The notes: a model not told the origin generated them from the letters alone. A stretch of DNA of 64,000 nucleotides from Scybalocola_A sp900557175 (GCA_937890745.1 CALADH010000047.1:30640-94639), one strand, 5' to 3'. Shown: positions 43,395 through 52,570, numbered from the stretch's first letter. Numbers and translations: made by a program.

Positions 43395-43685
43395 TTATTC
43401 GTTCACTACTACTGGATAGACAGAAGCCTGTTTTTTGTCTCTGCCCTTTCTCTCAAATCTTAAAACACCGTCCACTAAAGCGAATAATGTATCATCACCG
43501 CCGCGTCCAACGTTAACACCTGGATGAATTTTAGTACCACGCTGTCTGTAAAGAATGTTGCCTGCCTTTACAAACTGTCCGTCAGCTCTTTTAGCGCCAA
43601 GTCTTTTAGATTCGGAATCTCTGCCGTTCTTTGTGGAACCAACACCCTTTTTGTGAGCGAAAAACTGAAGGTTCATTCTTAACAT
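43395..43685 (-). CDS. rpmA: 50S ribosomal protein L27 (with cleavable N-terminal extension)
   Basis: A 96-residue L27. The N-terminus MLRMNLQFFAHKKG is the Firmicutes form in which Prp protease cleaves after LQFF to expose the functional AHKKG end at the peptidyl transferase centre. GRDSESKRLGAKRADGQFV and NVGRGGDDTLFAL (the latter in outline) are conserved. It starts 3 bases after the prp stop with AAGGAGGTG upstream. Confidence 0.98.
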   Translation of the reverse strand: MLRMNLQFFAHKKGVGSTKNGRDSESKRLGAKRADGQFVKAGNILYRQRGTKIHPGVNVGRGGDDTLFALVDGVLRFERKGRDKKQASVYPVVVNE

Positions 43686-43688
43686 TGC

Positions 43689-44018
43689 CTACACCTCCTT
43701 GATTTTCAAATGTATATAAGCATTATCATATTCTTTTTGTATCGTTTCTAAACCAAGAACCATTGCATTCATCAGTAACTGAGTGTCATGACTGACACTG
43801 CCGTCAAATACAACTTCAATAAATCCGCCGTCTTCTCCAGCATTTACTTTCATAGAATCTTTTGTGAAAGCTTCTATAGAATTAACAGTATTCAAAATAA
43901 GCACTGATACTGCACTGCATACGATATCATAGCCATATTCATCATACCCTGCATGTCCTAATGATTTAAAGCCCTTATAGATACCATGGCTGTCTTTAAA
44001 AACTGCTACATTAATCAT
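43689..44018 (-). CDS. prp: ribosomal-processing cysteine protease Prp
   Basis: A 109-residue Prp (YsxB). The catalytic His and Cys sit in GHAGYDEYGYDIVCSAVS near residues 22-39. It removes the first nine residues of L27, and lies between rplU and rpmA as in other Firmicutes. Confidence 0.95.
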   Translation of the reverse strand: MINVAVFKDSHGIYKGFKSLGHAGYDEYGYDIVCSAVSVLILNTVNSIEAFTKDSMKVNAGEDGGFIEVVFDGSVSHDTQLLMNAMVLGLETIQKEYDNAYIHLKIKEV

Positions 44019-44028
44019 ATCTCACCGA

Positions 44029-44337
44029 TTAAGCGTTGATTTTTTCAATCTTAACCTGTGTATACTGCTGTCTGTGGCCGTTTTTCTTATGGTAGCCTGT
44101 TTTTCTCTTATACTTGTAAACGATAACTTTTTTAGCTTTGCCTTCTTTAACAACGTTCGCTGTTACTGTAGCACCTTCAACTGTTGGATTACCAACCTTC
44201 ATCTCATCACCGCTTACAACAAGCACCTGATCAAAGATCACTTCACTGCCGGCTTCAGCGCCAAGCTTTTCAACTTTGATAACATCGCCCTCTGCGACTT
44301 TGTACTGTTTACCACCTGTTGCTATAATTGCGTACAT
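44029..44337 (-). CDS. rplU: 50S ribosomal protein L21
   Basis: A 102-residue L21: MYAIIATGGKQYKVAEGDVIKVEKL start and KRKTGYHKKNGHRQQYT end (each conserved). It is the first gene of the rplU-prp-rpmA-obg-yhbY-nadD/yqeK-rsfS operon. The Shine-Dalgarno and start (GGAGGTGCCATATG read on the minus strand) recur in inverted form inside the promoter. Confidence 0.98.
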   Translation of the reverse strand: MYAIIATGGKQYKVAEGDVIKVEKLGAEAGSEVIFDQVLVVSGDEMKVGNPTVEGATVTANVVKEGKAKKVIVYKYKRKTGYHKKNGHRQQYTQVKIEKINA

Positions 44338-44446
44338 ATGGCACCTCCTATAATCATTACTCGCTAGTTACGGCGGCAGAATCTGCACTTAAGCCTCACT
44401 ATGCGGCACACTTGATTATAATACCATCGGAGGTGCCATATGTCAA
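44338..44446 (-). promoter_or_regulatory. rplU promoter and L21-type leader
   Basis: On the minus strand: TTGACA (44446-44441), 17 bases, TATTAT (44423-44418). The transcript leader of about 70 bases contains GTGCCGCATAGTGAGGC and GTGCAGATTCTGC segments and is in the place of the known L21 leader RNA; I cannot confirm its fold. The arm CATATGGCACCTCC lies in the -35/-10 spacer. Confidence 0.7.
44429..44442 (-). repeat. upstream arm of a 14-bp inverted repeat with the rplU start region
   Basis: Bases 44429-44442 are the exact reverse complement of 44335-44348, which hold the rplU Shine-Dalgarno, spacer and ATG. The arms are 80 bases apart. Confidence 0.9.
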
Positions 44447-44477
44447 GAAATATTTCTATATTTTTCAAGATTTTTAC

Positions 44478-45113
44478 TTACTTTTCGTCATCTTCCTTTT
44501 CTGCACGGTTATAATCCGGCCAGCGGTCTGTCACGATCTCTGCCAGCAAATCTACAGTCTTATCAACCCCGAAATAGCTGCTGTCGATGACAAGATTCTT
44601 GCCGTCATACTGCCCCCACTTGCGGTCTGTATAATATTGATAATAGCTGCGTCTTTGCTTATCCACTCTTGCAATCTCCCGTTTTGCCGCATCGACAGAC
44701 TCTAACATATATCTGTCCATAATACGCTGAATACGGCTTTCAAGCGGCGCATAGACAAAAACATGAAGGCAATTTGTAAAATCCTCCAGCACATAATCTG
44801 CACATCTTCCGACAATGACACATGATTCTTTCTGAGCCAGTTCTTTAATAATTGAAGACTGCGTCCAAAAAAGCCTGTCATTGACTGTGCCATACTCACC
44901 CGGCGACGTCACATAAGAGCTGAAAAACGGATGGGACGCTTTTTCATCAGCCTGATAAAGCACAGCCGAATTCATACCGCTCTTTTGGGCTGCCATATCA
45001 ATCAGGTTTCTGTCATAATAATGAATACCGAGCTTTGCTGCAAGCTTTTCTGCGATTTCCTTACCGCCGCTGCCGTTTTCACGTCCGATTGTAATTACAA
45101 TATTCTTACCCAT
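44478..45113 (-). CDS. cytidylate kinase-like family protein
   Basis: A 211-residue P-loop kinase of the cytidylate-kinase-like (AAK6/Cmk-2) group. GRENGSGGKEIAEKLA near residue 11 is the nucleotide-binding loop and HYYDRNLID follows; IVGRCADYVL and the closing YHLVIDSS-like KNLVIDSSYFG fit the family. The substrate is not established, and CMP is not certain. The ATG at 45113 has GGGGGA upstream; the frame back to 45191 is not used because it contains the promoter. Confidence 0.82.
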   Translation of the reverse strand: MGKNIVITIGRENGSGGKEIAEKLAAKLGIHYYDRNLIDMAAQKSGMNSAVLYQADEKASHPFFSSYVTSPGEYGTVNDRLFWTQSSIIKELAQKESCVIVGRCADYVLEDFTNCLHVFVYAPLESRIQRIMDRYMLESVDAAKREIARVDKQRRSYYQYYTDRKWGQYDGKNLVIDSSYFGVDKTVDLLAEIVTDRWPDYNRAEKEDDEK

Positions 45114-45161
45114 ATGTATCCCCCTTTTCCAGTGCGAAAAGTTGTTTCTGTTACTATTTAT

Positions 45162-45191
45162 ATTATAACACACAATAGGCAAAAACGGCAA
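45162..45191 (-). promoter_or_regulatory. probable promoter of the cytidylate-kinase-like gene
   Basis: On the minus strand: TTGCCG (45191-45186), 18 bases, TATAAT (45167-45162), inside the end of the PAP2 gene. Confidence 0.55.
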
Positions 45192-45657
45192 TTAAAACAC
45201 TGATAAAAATTGCCGAAATTATGTCCGCCGGATAGTGCATTCCCGATATAAATCTCGAAATACCGATAATGGCCGCAAGCACAGACATCACAATGCCAAG
45301 CGGCACACTCACATAAAAACAGGCACTTGCAATTAAAACAGCGCTTGCCATATGACGGCTCGGAAAACTCTGTCCCTTACCATCCTTATAATCAAGTGCC
45401 GGTTTAAATCCAAGCGCTTCATAAGGCCTTTGACGGTTCACGATTTTTCTGAATACAGTCACAAAAACAAATCCGGCAGCGGGCACAATAATATATTTAA
45501 AAAGCCGGATATCTTCCGTAAAAAAAAGAAAAGCACCACAGGCGGCATACACTGCCTCGCACAACATTGGCGGCAGCTTACAGATCACTTTAAGAAACCG
45601 CATCCTGCCTGCCGATGCCTCAAAAAACGAAATCATTTTTTCATAGACTTTTTTCAC
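45163..45657 (-). CDS. PAP2-family phosphatase, GTG start
   Basis: A 164-residue membrane phosphatase. The three PAP2 motifs are present: KIVNRQRP, PSRHMASA and SRFISGMHYPADI (catalytic His). Several hydrophobic segments surround them. Relatives dephosphorylate undecaprenyl pyrophosphate, phosphatidylglycerol phosphate or phosphatidate. The GTG at 45657 overlaps the RNase G-like stop by 4 bases, indicating coupling. Confidence 0.87.
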   Translation of the reverse strand: MKKVYEKMISFFEASAGRMRFLKVICKLPPMLCEAVYAACGAFLFFTEDIRLFKYIIVPAAGFVFVTVFRKIVNRQRPYEALGFKPALDYKDGKGQSFPSRHMASAVLIASACFYVSVPLGIVMSVLAAIIGISRFISGMHYPADIISAIFISVLIAVFAYCVL

Positions 45658-46844
45658 GTCCGTTCTCCCATTAGCTGCTCATACAGCGGCTTTCTCACTT
45701 TTTTTCGTGTCAGCTCTGCAATATTTAGCCGTGTCATATCCACAAAAACCGTCCGAACACTGTCCTTTGCGATTTCTGCCTTCAACGTTTCGATAAGCAT
45801 TTTTTTATTTTCCGGCTGCTTCATATTAATAAAATCAATCAGAATAATTCCCGACAGGTTGCGAAGTCTCAATTGCTTTGCAATTTCTTCTGCTGCCTCC
45901 ATATTGATTTTAAGAAACGTTTCTTCGCCTGTCTTTTTGCCTGTATAACGCCCCGTATTCACATCAATGACAACAAAGGCTTCTGTCGGCTCAATGACGA
46001 GAAAACCGCCCGATTTTAACCACACCTTTTTTGAAAGCAGCCGCTCAAGCTGTGTTTCAAGACTTAAAAGCTTGATTAAATCAAGCTGGGCATCCTCATA
46101 AAAGACAAGCCTGTCTCCGAGCAGGTCTGAAAGCTCACCGTAAATGCTGTCATAGACTGCCCTGATATCTGTCGATACCTTTACAAGACTTTCATCAGCC
46201 ATCTGACGGATTCTTTCAATATATTCGGGCGGTGCCTTATATACCTGTGAAAAGCATGTCAGATAATGCGCTTTCCTGACAATCTCATCATACTGTGCTT
46301 TAAGACAGCCAAGCTCATCTGCAACCGACGCATCATCTGCTGCCTCTGCTTTTGTCCTTACGACAAACCCGATATTTTCTTCTGTATGAGACTGTGCAAG
46401 CAAAAGAAGCGCCTGACGCCTGCCCTCATCCTCGATTTTACTTGACACAGCCGAAAAATCCCTGCCGGACTTTAAAACTGCATAACGGCCCGAAAGACTT
46501 ATATTTGAGCTTAAAACCGGCGCTTTTGTTTTCACGCCTTCTTTAACGACCTGCACTAAAATTTCATCGCCCGGCACAAGCTTTTCACTGACCTTATGAT
46601 TTAAAAAAACAGGGTTTTTATTATCGCCGATTTTATAATAACCGACAATGCCGCCCTCAATCTCAATGAAGGCAGCATCAATATTTTTTACAACGGTTTT
46701 TACCTTACCCACATAAATGCGGTCAAGCAGCCCCTCACTGCCGGCTTTATCTGCATAAACCTCTGCCAGCTTATCATTTTCATAAACCGCAGTCAGCCAA
46801 AAGCTGCCGTAAGGAACAATATATACTTTCTTTAATATCGACAT
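45654..46844 (-). CDS. rng: Rne/Rng-family ribonuclease (RNase G-like)
   Basis: A 396-residue endoribonuclease. An S1 domain at the start (GLLDRIYVGKVKTVVKNIDAAFIEI, outline) is followed by the RNase H-like and DNase I-like core: VIDVNTGRYTGKK, and IILIDFINM with the metal-binding Asp. It ends with TRLNIAELTRKKVRKPL and lacks the CPxCxG zinc-link Cys of E. coli RNase E/G. It coexists with RNase Y here. It begins two bases from the TIGR03936 stop. Confidence 0.9.
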   Translation of the reverse strand: MSILKKVYIVPYGSFWLTAVYENDKLAEVYADKAGSEGLLDRIYVGKVKTVVKNIDAAFIEIEGGIVGYYKIGDNKNPVFLNHKVSEKLVPGDEILVQVVKEGVKTKAPVLSSNISLSGRYAVLKSGRDFSAVSSKIEDEGRRQALLLLAQSHTEENIGFVVRTKAEAADDASVADELGCLKAQYDEIVRKAHYLTCFSQVYKAPPEYIERIRQMADESLVKVSTDIRAVYDSIYGELSDLLGDRLVFYEDAQLDLIKLLSLETQLERLLSKKVWLKSGGFLVIEPTEAFVVIDVNTGRYTGKKTGEETFLKINMEAAEEIAKQLRLRNLSGIILIDFINMKQPENKKMLIETLKAEIAKDSVRTVFVDMTRLNIAELTRKKVRKPLYEQLMGERT

Positions 46845-46845
46845 T

Positions 46846-47547
46846 TTATACAATCTCCGTCCCCAAATCATCTAACGAAACAAAATTTCCGTTTTCACCG
46901 GCCGCATACATTTCCCGGCGGCATATAAGAAGTCCCATGTCATCAAAATCCCAGCCATTTTTATCATACAGCGCCTTCATCACAAGCTCAGGGCGTAAGT
47001 TTGAACTGCTGCCGCAGGCAACCTTCATAAAACACCGGTTGCCGTCCACACGACATTCATGGATCATCGGACGGATATTAACCTCGCTGACACTCTTTTT
47101 TGTCTCCTTTGTCACAAAGATTTCGGTCTGTGCCATCATCGCTTCAGCTGCTGCCGCAAAATCTTCATTGCTTACAGGCAGCGTTTTTACGGTCACCTCA
47201 TAATCAGCTGCTGCAATGAGTGCCATCGCATTTGAGCGCCGCGTCTCATCCTCGATTTTTTTGAAGCTTAAAATTTTAACGCCCTCGGCCATCTCTTTAT
47301 TAATTTTATCAATCATAGCCTTTGAGCTTTCTGATGAATGTACAAAAATATCCATGTACTCGCCTGTGCTTGTAAGTCCCACACCGAGCGGAGAGGCAAA
47401 GGAAATTAACTGATGCGGACTAAAGCCCTGTGAATACTCAATATCAACACCGCTTCTTCTGAAAGCTTTCTGAAAATAGCGCATCATATCCAAATGACCG
47501 ATAAACTTCATCACGCCTTCTTTTGCAAAACGTATTCTAATTTTCAT
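46846..47547 (-). CDS. TIGR03936-family radical-SAM-associated protein (DUF2344)
   Basis: A 233-residue protein: IRIRFAKEGVMKFIGHLDMMRYFQKAFRRSG and SQGFSPHQLISFASPLGVGLTSTGEYMD, in outline, are characteristic of DUF2344. It has no cluster-binding Cys motif of its own and is always beside or fused to a TIGR03960 radical SAM protein; the pair is thought to act on tRNA or ribosomal RNA, without proof. The ATG at 47547 has GGAGGT upstream, and the gene overlaps the radical SAM gene by 11 bases. Confidence 0.9.
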   Translation of the reverse strand: MKIRIRFAKEGVMKFIGHLDMMRYFQKAFRRSGVDIEYSQGFSPHQLISFASPLGVGLTSTGEYMDIFVHSSESSKAMIDKINKEMAEGVKILSFKKIEDETRRSNAMALIAAADYEVTVKTLPVSNEDFAAAAEAMMAQTEIFVTKETKKSVSEVNIRPMIHECRVDGNRCFMKVACGSSSNLRPELVMKALYDKNGWDFDDMGLLICRREMYAAGENGNFVSLDDLGTEIV

Positions 47548-49402
47548 AGCATACACCTCCGTCATAAGCCTTACAGCCACAGCCTGAACACTGCTGTCTG
47601 CAATTTGGCGTTACTGTCTCTTTCTGTGCTCTTTCCCATTCACGGATTAAAAATGCTTTTGTGACACCGGCGTCAATAAAATCCCACGGCAAAAGCTCGT
47701 CTAAGCTGCGTTCTCTTGATGTGTAAAAATCCGGATCAATACCTTCCTGTTCAAAAGCGCGCATCCACATATCATATTTAAAGCTTTCTGACCACGCATC
47801 ATAAAGACAGCCGTTTTTATAAGCTGCAAGAAGCACTGAGCAAAGCCGTCTGTCACCGCGGGCTAAAATACCTTCAAGGCGTGTCAGCTCCGCATCATGC
47901 CAGTTATATTTAATACTCTTTTTATTCAGCTGATCTTTAATTTTGTGATTTAAAAACCGCTGTTTTTCCAAAAATTCCTCACTTGTATTCTGTCTTACCC
48001 ACTGGAATGGCGTAAACGGCTTTGGCACAAAGAAAGACGTGCTTGTCACAATTTCCACGCGGCCGCCGCCCGGACGCTTATCCTTCGGTATTGTATAATA
48101 AAGTGCCGCAATCTTATTGGACAAAAGCGCAATACCTTCAATATCATCATAAGTTTCTGTCGGAAGGCCGAGCATAAAATAAAGCTTTACTCTGTTCCAG
48201 CCACCCTCGAAGGCGCTCATGGCGCCGCCTAAAATATCATCTTCTGTAAGTCCTTTATTAATAACATCCCGAAGTTTCTGTGTTCCCGCCTCCGGCGCAA
48301 ATGTCAGGCTGCTCTTTTTGACATCCTGAACCTTACTCATCACATCCAGGGAAAAAGCATCAATACGCAGTGACGGCAATGAAATATTGACTTTTTTCTC
48401 GCGGCACTCATCAATAAGATAATTGACAAGCGGCTCAATATCCGAGTAATCGCTTGAGCTTAAAGAGCTTAAAGAGATTTCCTCATGACCGCTTTCTTTC
48501 AGCATACTGTCTGCATAAGCCTTTAACTTTTCAAGCGGACGCTCTCTGTTCGGACGGTACACCATACCGGCCTGGCAAAAACGACAGCCGCGGATACAGC
48601 CTCTTTGAATCTCAAGCACAACTCTGTCCTGAGTCACTTTAATAAAAGGAACAAGCGGTTTTTTCGGATAACCGGCCTCTGCCATATCTGAGACAACCTG
48701 TTTTTTAATTTTTTCAGGCGCATGACTGTTATTTGGCACAAACGCCTTTAATGTACCGTCTTCATTATATGCTGCATCATAAAATGCCGGCACATAAATC
48801 CCCGGTATTCCGGCTGCTGCCTCTAAAAATTCTTTTCTTGTCTTCTTTGCCTTTTTACATGCTTTATATGTATCTAAAAGCTGATGATAAACCGTCTCGC
48901 CCTCGCCGATATAAAAAATGTCAAAAAAATCTGCCAGCGGTTCCGGATTATAGACACAAGGGCCGCCGCCGATAACAATTGTATCCGCATCCCCTCTGTC
49001 CTTTGCAAGCATCGGGATACCCGAAAGATCAAGCAGCTGCAGCACATTTGTATAACACATTTCATATTGAAGTGTAATACCTAAAAAATCAAAATCGCGG
49101 ACAGCGTCCTGGGACTCCAGCGCAAAAAGCGGAATATTCTTTTCGCGCATCACCGCATCTAAATCTGTCCACGGCGAATACACACGTTCACACCACGTAT
49201 CTTCTCTTGAATTTAACATATCATAAATAATCTGAATACCAAGATAAGACATGCCAATCTCATAAATATCCGGAAATGCCATCACAAAACGGATATCCAC
49301 ATCCTCAGGATTTTTCATTACCGCATTAATTTCATTGCCGAGATATCTTGCCGGCTTATCAATTTTTAACAGTATATCATCACTTAAAGCTAATTTTCTC
49401 AT
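47537..49402 (-). CDS. TIGR03960-family B12-binding radical SAM protein
   Basis: A 621-residue protein. N-terminal B12-binding-like Rossmann domain (FPDIYEIGMSYLGIQIIYDML, outline), the radical SAM motif CIRGCRFCQAG near residue 285, and a Cys-rich tail CRQQCSGCGC that may bind a second cluster. Function unknown; the TIGR03960-TIGR03936-rng-rplU order is widespread in Clostridia. The ATG at 49402 is preferred over a codon seven residues upstream because of AAAGGG. Confidence 0.92.
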   Translation of the reverse strand: MRKLALSDDILLKIDKPARYLGNEINAVMKNPEDVDIRFVMAFPDIYEIGMSYLGIQIIYDMLNSREDTWCERVYSPWTDLDAVMREKNIPLFALESQDAVRDFDFLGITLQYEMCYTNVLQLLDLSGIPMLAKDRGDADTIVIGGGPCVYNPEPLADFFDIFYIGEGETVYHQLLDTYKACKKAKKTRKEFLEAAAGIPGIYVPAFYDAAYNEDGTLKAFVPNNSHAPEKIKKQVVSDMAEAGYPKKPLVPFIKVTQDRVVLEIQRGCIRGCRFCQAGMVYRPNRERPLEKLKAYADSMLKESGHEEISLSSLSSSDYSDIEPLVNYLIDECREKKVNISLPSLRIDAFSLDVMSKVQDVKKSSLTFAPEAGTQKLRDVINKGLTEDDILGGAMSAFEGGWNRVKLYFMLGLPTETYDDIEGIALLSNKIAALYYTIPKDKRPGGGRVEIVTSTSFFVPKPFTPFQWVRQNTSEEFLEKQRFLNHKIKDQLNKKSIKYNWHDAELTRLEGILARGDRRLCSVLLAAYKNGCLYDAWSESFKYDMWMRAFEQEGIDPDFYTSRERSLDELLPWDFIDAGVTKAFLIREWERAQKETVTPNCRQQCSGCGCKAYDGGVCYEN

Positions 49403-49458
49403 ATATTCCCTTTCTATTATCAATTTTTAAAAATGATCGAGCACACTCAATCTACACT

Positions 49459-49487
49459 ATTATATACACTTCAGGAAAGAACTTCAA
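49459..49487 (-). promoter_or_regulatory. promoter of the TIGR03960-TIGR03936-rng-PAP2 operon
   Basis: On the minus strand: TTGAAG (49487-49482), 17 bases, TATAAT (49464-49459). Confidence 0.7.
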
Positions 49488-49666
49488 GCCAATATCTTTC
49501 ATACTCCAAAATCAATGGTGCTTGATTTATCTATATTTTTTATGTATTACATTCTATATTTTTATAGATTGTAATTTATTTTTTGTAATATTCTACATTT
49601 TACTGTGCCCGGTAAATCCGTCTGTCTTTAAAATCGCCGGCCTTTTTCTAAAATCCGGCACACAAA

Positions 49667-49707
49667 CAAAAAGCGGAACAGATCAACTTTTGCAATTTCT
49701 GTTCCGC
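49667..49707 (-). terminator. terminator of pepD
   Basis: On the minus strand GCGGAACAGA (49707-49698) pairs with TCTGTTCCGC (49682-49673), followed by TTTTTG. Confidence 0.9.
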
Positions 49708-49724
49708 CAGTTATTTATATTGAA

Positions 49725-51179
49725 TTATTTACAGTATTCTGGAAACGCCTCAAGCATTTTTACAAGATACTTGTAAACTCTCTGTGTTGAAGAAATGCTT
49801 AAATGCTCCGCAGGCGTATGGATATCAAAGATATCCGGTCCTATTGAAATCATATCAAGATCCGGACGTTTTTCACTGAATAAGCCACACTCAAGTCCCG
49901 CATGTATTGCTTCGATTTTCGGCGCATTTCCGAACATTTCCTCATAAACTGCACTTGCCATATCACGAAGCGGTGAATCTTTTTTGTATGCCCATTCAGG
50001 ATATTCACCTTCAAAGGCATATTCGCCGCCCATCATTTCCGTCAGGTACTGAAGCTTATCGCTGATCACCCACTTTAATGATTTGACACTGCTTCTTACA
50101 GAATAACGCAGTACAACATCACTGTCATCTGTATGGAGTACACCGAGATTTAATGAACTTTCCACAAGCCCCGGAAGCTGGGCGCTCATCGTCTGAATGC
50201 CATTCGGTGCATTAAACCACATAAACAAAAGACGCTGGAAGCTGTCCTGTGAAAATACATCTGCTTCACCCTCGCCATATTTTTCCATTGTCATTGAAAT
50301 ATCCGGATCTGAGCCTTTAAATTCATTACATATATCCGAGCTGACTTTTGCCACAATCTGCTCTGCCGTATCTAAGCTGTCTTCTGGAATACAAAGCTTT
50401 GCAAAAGCCTCTCTTGGAATCGCATTATCCTTGGCACCGCCGCAGACACTGATGACACCGTAATTCACAAGCTTGTTAAGCTCAAACAGAAGTCTTCCCA
50501 AAAGGACATTGGCATTGGCGCGCATTTTATCAATTTCAGCGCCGGAATGGCCGCCGAGAAGGCCTTTAATTGCCACATTTACAAGAACACCTGTCATCGT
50601 CTCACGTTTCATGTGAAACCTTATATCCGAGCGCATACCGCCGGCACAGCTTGTCAGAATCTTGCCTTCCTCCTCAGAGTCAATATTGATAAGATATTTG
50701 CCCTTAAGGCCGCTCATATCCAGTGCAAGCGCACCGTCCATGCCAACTTCTTCCTCTGTCGTAAATACAGCTTCAATTCTCGGATGCTTCAATGTATTAT
50801 CATCTAAAATTGCAAGAGCACAGGCAACAGCAATGCCATCGTCACCGCCAAGTGTCGTGCCGTCTGCATATACAAAATCACCGTCAACGCGAAGGCGCAG
50901 TCCTTCTGTCGCAAAATCGAAATCCACGTCTGCATTTTTTTCACAGACCATATCAAGATGTCCCTGCAAAATAACTGTCGGCGCCGCTTCATAACCTTCA
51001 GACGCTTCCTTGACAATAATAACATTATTCGTATCATCCTGAGAAACTGACAGTCCTCTTTCTTTCGCAAAAGCAACACAGTAATCGCTGATTGCCTTTG
51101 TATTGTATGAGCCGTGCGGAATACTGCACAGCTTTTCAAAATATGTCATCACCTTTACAGGTTCTAAATGTTCTAACAT
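49725..51179 (-). CDS. pepD: aminoacyl-histidine dipeptidase (M20 family)
   Basis: A 484-residue M20 metallopeptidase. Zinc ligands: GHLDMVCEKN, GTTLGGDDGIA, and TTEEEVGMDGA with the catalytic Glu; AHAGLECGLF-like IHAGLECGLFSEKRPDLDMISIGPD near the end is the PepD hallmark. It hydrolyses dipeptides such as carnosine-type X-His. The ATG at 51179 follows AGGAGGA. It is the last gene of the block from the ACT-domain gene downward. Confidence 0.93.
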   Translation of the reverse strand: MLEHLEPVKVMTYFEKLCSIPHGSYNTKAISDYCVAFAKERGLSVSQDDTNNVIIVKEASEGYEAAPTVILQGHLDMVCEKNADVDFDFATEGLRLRVDGDFVYADGTTLGGDDGIAVACALAILDDNTLKHPRIEAVFTTEEEVGMDGALALDMSGLKGKYLINIDSEEEGKILTSCAGGMRSDIRFHMKRETMTGVLVNVAIKGLLGGHSGAEIDKMRANANVLLGRLLFELNKLVNYGVISVCGGAKDNAIPREAFAKLCIPEDSLDTAEQIVAKVSSDICNEFKGSDPDISMTMEKYGEGEADVFSQDSFQRLLFMWFNAPNGIQTMSAQLPGLVESSLNLGVLHTDDSDVVLRYSVRSSVKSLKWVISDKLQYLTEMMGGEYAFEGEYPEWAYKKDSPLRDMASAVYEEMFGNAPKIEAIHAGLECGLFSEKRPDLDMISIGPDIFDIHTPAEHLSISSTQRVYKYLVKMLEAFPEYCK

Positions 51180-51191
51180 CACATAGTCCTC

Positions 51192-52556
51192 CTAATTTTT
51201 AAAACTGTGAATCGGTGCCGGTATTCTTCCGCCGCGGTTCACAAAAGCCGAACAGTCAAATCCATTGACCGGCATAATCGGTGCATAGCCCAAAAGGCCG
51301 CCGAACTCTGCCACATCGCCGACTTTCTTTCCTATGACAGGAATAAGGCGCACGGCCGTTGTTTTCTGGTTAATCATGCCGATTGCCATCTCGTCAGCGA
51401 TCATACCTGAAATCGTTGTCGCTTTTGTATCACCCGGAATTGCAATCATATCAAGGCCGACAGAGCATACACACGTCATCGCCTCAAGCTTTTCCATTGT
51501 CAGAGCTCCGGCTGTGACTGAATCAATCATCGCCTGATCTTCCGATACCGGAATAAAGGCACCTGAAAGGCCGCCAACATAAGAGGACGCCATGACACCG
51601 CCCTTTTTAACCTGATCATTTAAAAGCGCAAGGGCAGCTGTTGTTCCCGGCGCGCCAACACGTTCAAGTCCGATTTCCTGCAAAATTTCTGCCACACTGT
51701 CACCGACAGCCGGTGTCGGCGCCAAAGATAAATCAATAATGCCAAACGGAATATTCAGGCGCTGCGAAGCCTCCTGAGCCACAAGCTGTCCGACACGCGT
51801 CACTTTAAATGCTGTCTTTTTAATTGTATTGCAAAGCGTTCCAAAATCTTTGCCGCGCACCTGCTCGATGGCTCTTTTTACAACACCAGGACCGCTGACA
51901 CCGACATTAATAACGGCATCGCCCTCTGTCACGCCGTGGAAAGCCCCCGCCATAAACGGATTATCATCCGGCGCATTACAAAAAACAACAAGCTTTGCAC
52001 AGCCCAAAGAATCATTATCCGCTGTAAGCCGCGCTGTCTCCACAATCTTTTCGCCGAGCAGCTTGACCGCATCCATATTAAGGCCGCACTTTGTTGAGCC
52101 GACATTGACCGAGCTGCACACACGCTCTGTCTCTGCAAGTGTTCTCGGAATCGCCTCGATTAAAAGACGGTCACTCTCTGTCATATTTTTTGAAACAAGA
52201 GCTGAAAAGCCGCCGAGAAAATTGACTCCGACCGTTTTTGCAGCCCTGTCAAGCGTCTTTCCGATTTCAACAAAATCTGCCGGCGTTTTGCAGCAGGCAC
52301 TGCCGACAATAGCAATCGGCGTCACTGAAATACGCTTATTGACAATCGGAATACCATATTTTAATTCAATATCCCGTCCTGTCTCTACGAGATTTTCCGC
52401 CACTGTTGTAATCTTATTATAAATATTATCACATGTTTTATTCAAATCGCTGTCAGCGCAGTCCAAAAGACTGATGCCAAGCGTAATTGTACGCACATCA
52501 AGCTTTGACTCCTCAATCATCTTATTTGTCTCAGTAACTTCATACAAATTAATCAT
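51192..52556 (-). CDS. PFL-like family protein (UPF0210/DUF711)
   Basis: A 454-residue protein of UPF0210. Features such as RTITLGISLLDCAD, NFLGGFSALV, FCNAPDDNPFMAGAFHG and GFDCSAFVNRGGRIPAPIHS (outline) are highly conserved in the family, which is distantly related to glycyl radical enzymes but lacks an evident radical loop. The function is unknown. An ACT-domain gene precedes it, as is almost always the case, so the two proteins probably work together in amino-acid-responsive regulation. Confidence 0.9.
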   Translation of the reverse strand: MINLYEVTETNKMIEESKLDVRTITLGISLLDCADSDLNKTCDNIYNKITTVAENLVETGRDIELKYGIPIVNKRISVTPIAIVGSACCKTPADFVEIGKTLDRAAKTVGVNFLGGFSALVSKNMTESDRLLIEAIPRTLAETERVCSSVNVGSTKCGLNMDAVKLLGEKIVETARLTADNDSLGCAKLVVFCNAPDDNPFMAGAFHGVTEGDAVINVGVSGPGVVKRAIEQVRGKDFGTLCNTIKKTAFKVTRVGQLVAQEASQRLNIPFGIIDLSLAPTPAVGDSVAEILQEIGLERVGAPGTTAALALLNDQVKKGGVMASSYVGGLSGAFIPVSEDQAMIDSVTAGALTMEKLEAMTCVCSVGLDMIAIPGDTKATTISGMIADEMAIGMINQKTTAVRLIPVIGKKVGDVAEFGGLLGYAPIMPVNGFDCSAFVNRGGRIPAPIHSFKN

Positions 52557-52570
52557 AGTCAAAAACTCCT

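Larger units (their letters stand above)
49403..49724. other. intergenic region with promoter and hairpins
   Basis: No gene. From right to left it holds the pepD terminator, two hairpins (ATTACATTCTATA at 49546-49558 with TATAGATTGTAAT at 49563-49575, one mismatch; AATCAA at 49510-49515 with TTGATT at 49522-49527), and the promoter of the radical SAM operon. The plus-strand frame across it is low-complexity and not convincing. Confidence 0.7.

Noticed and set aside
49348..49776. 142-codon plus-strand frame between pepD and the radical SAM operon
   Set aside because: It overlaps both neighbouring genes and a terminator and is rich in Phe, Ile and Tyr from AT-rich DNA, with no good start site.
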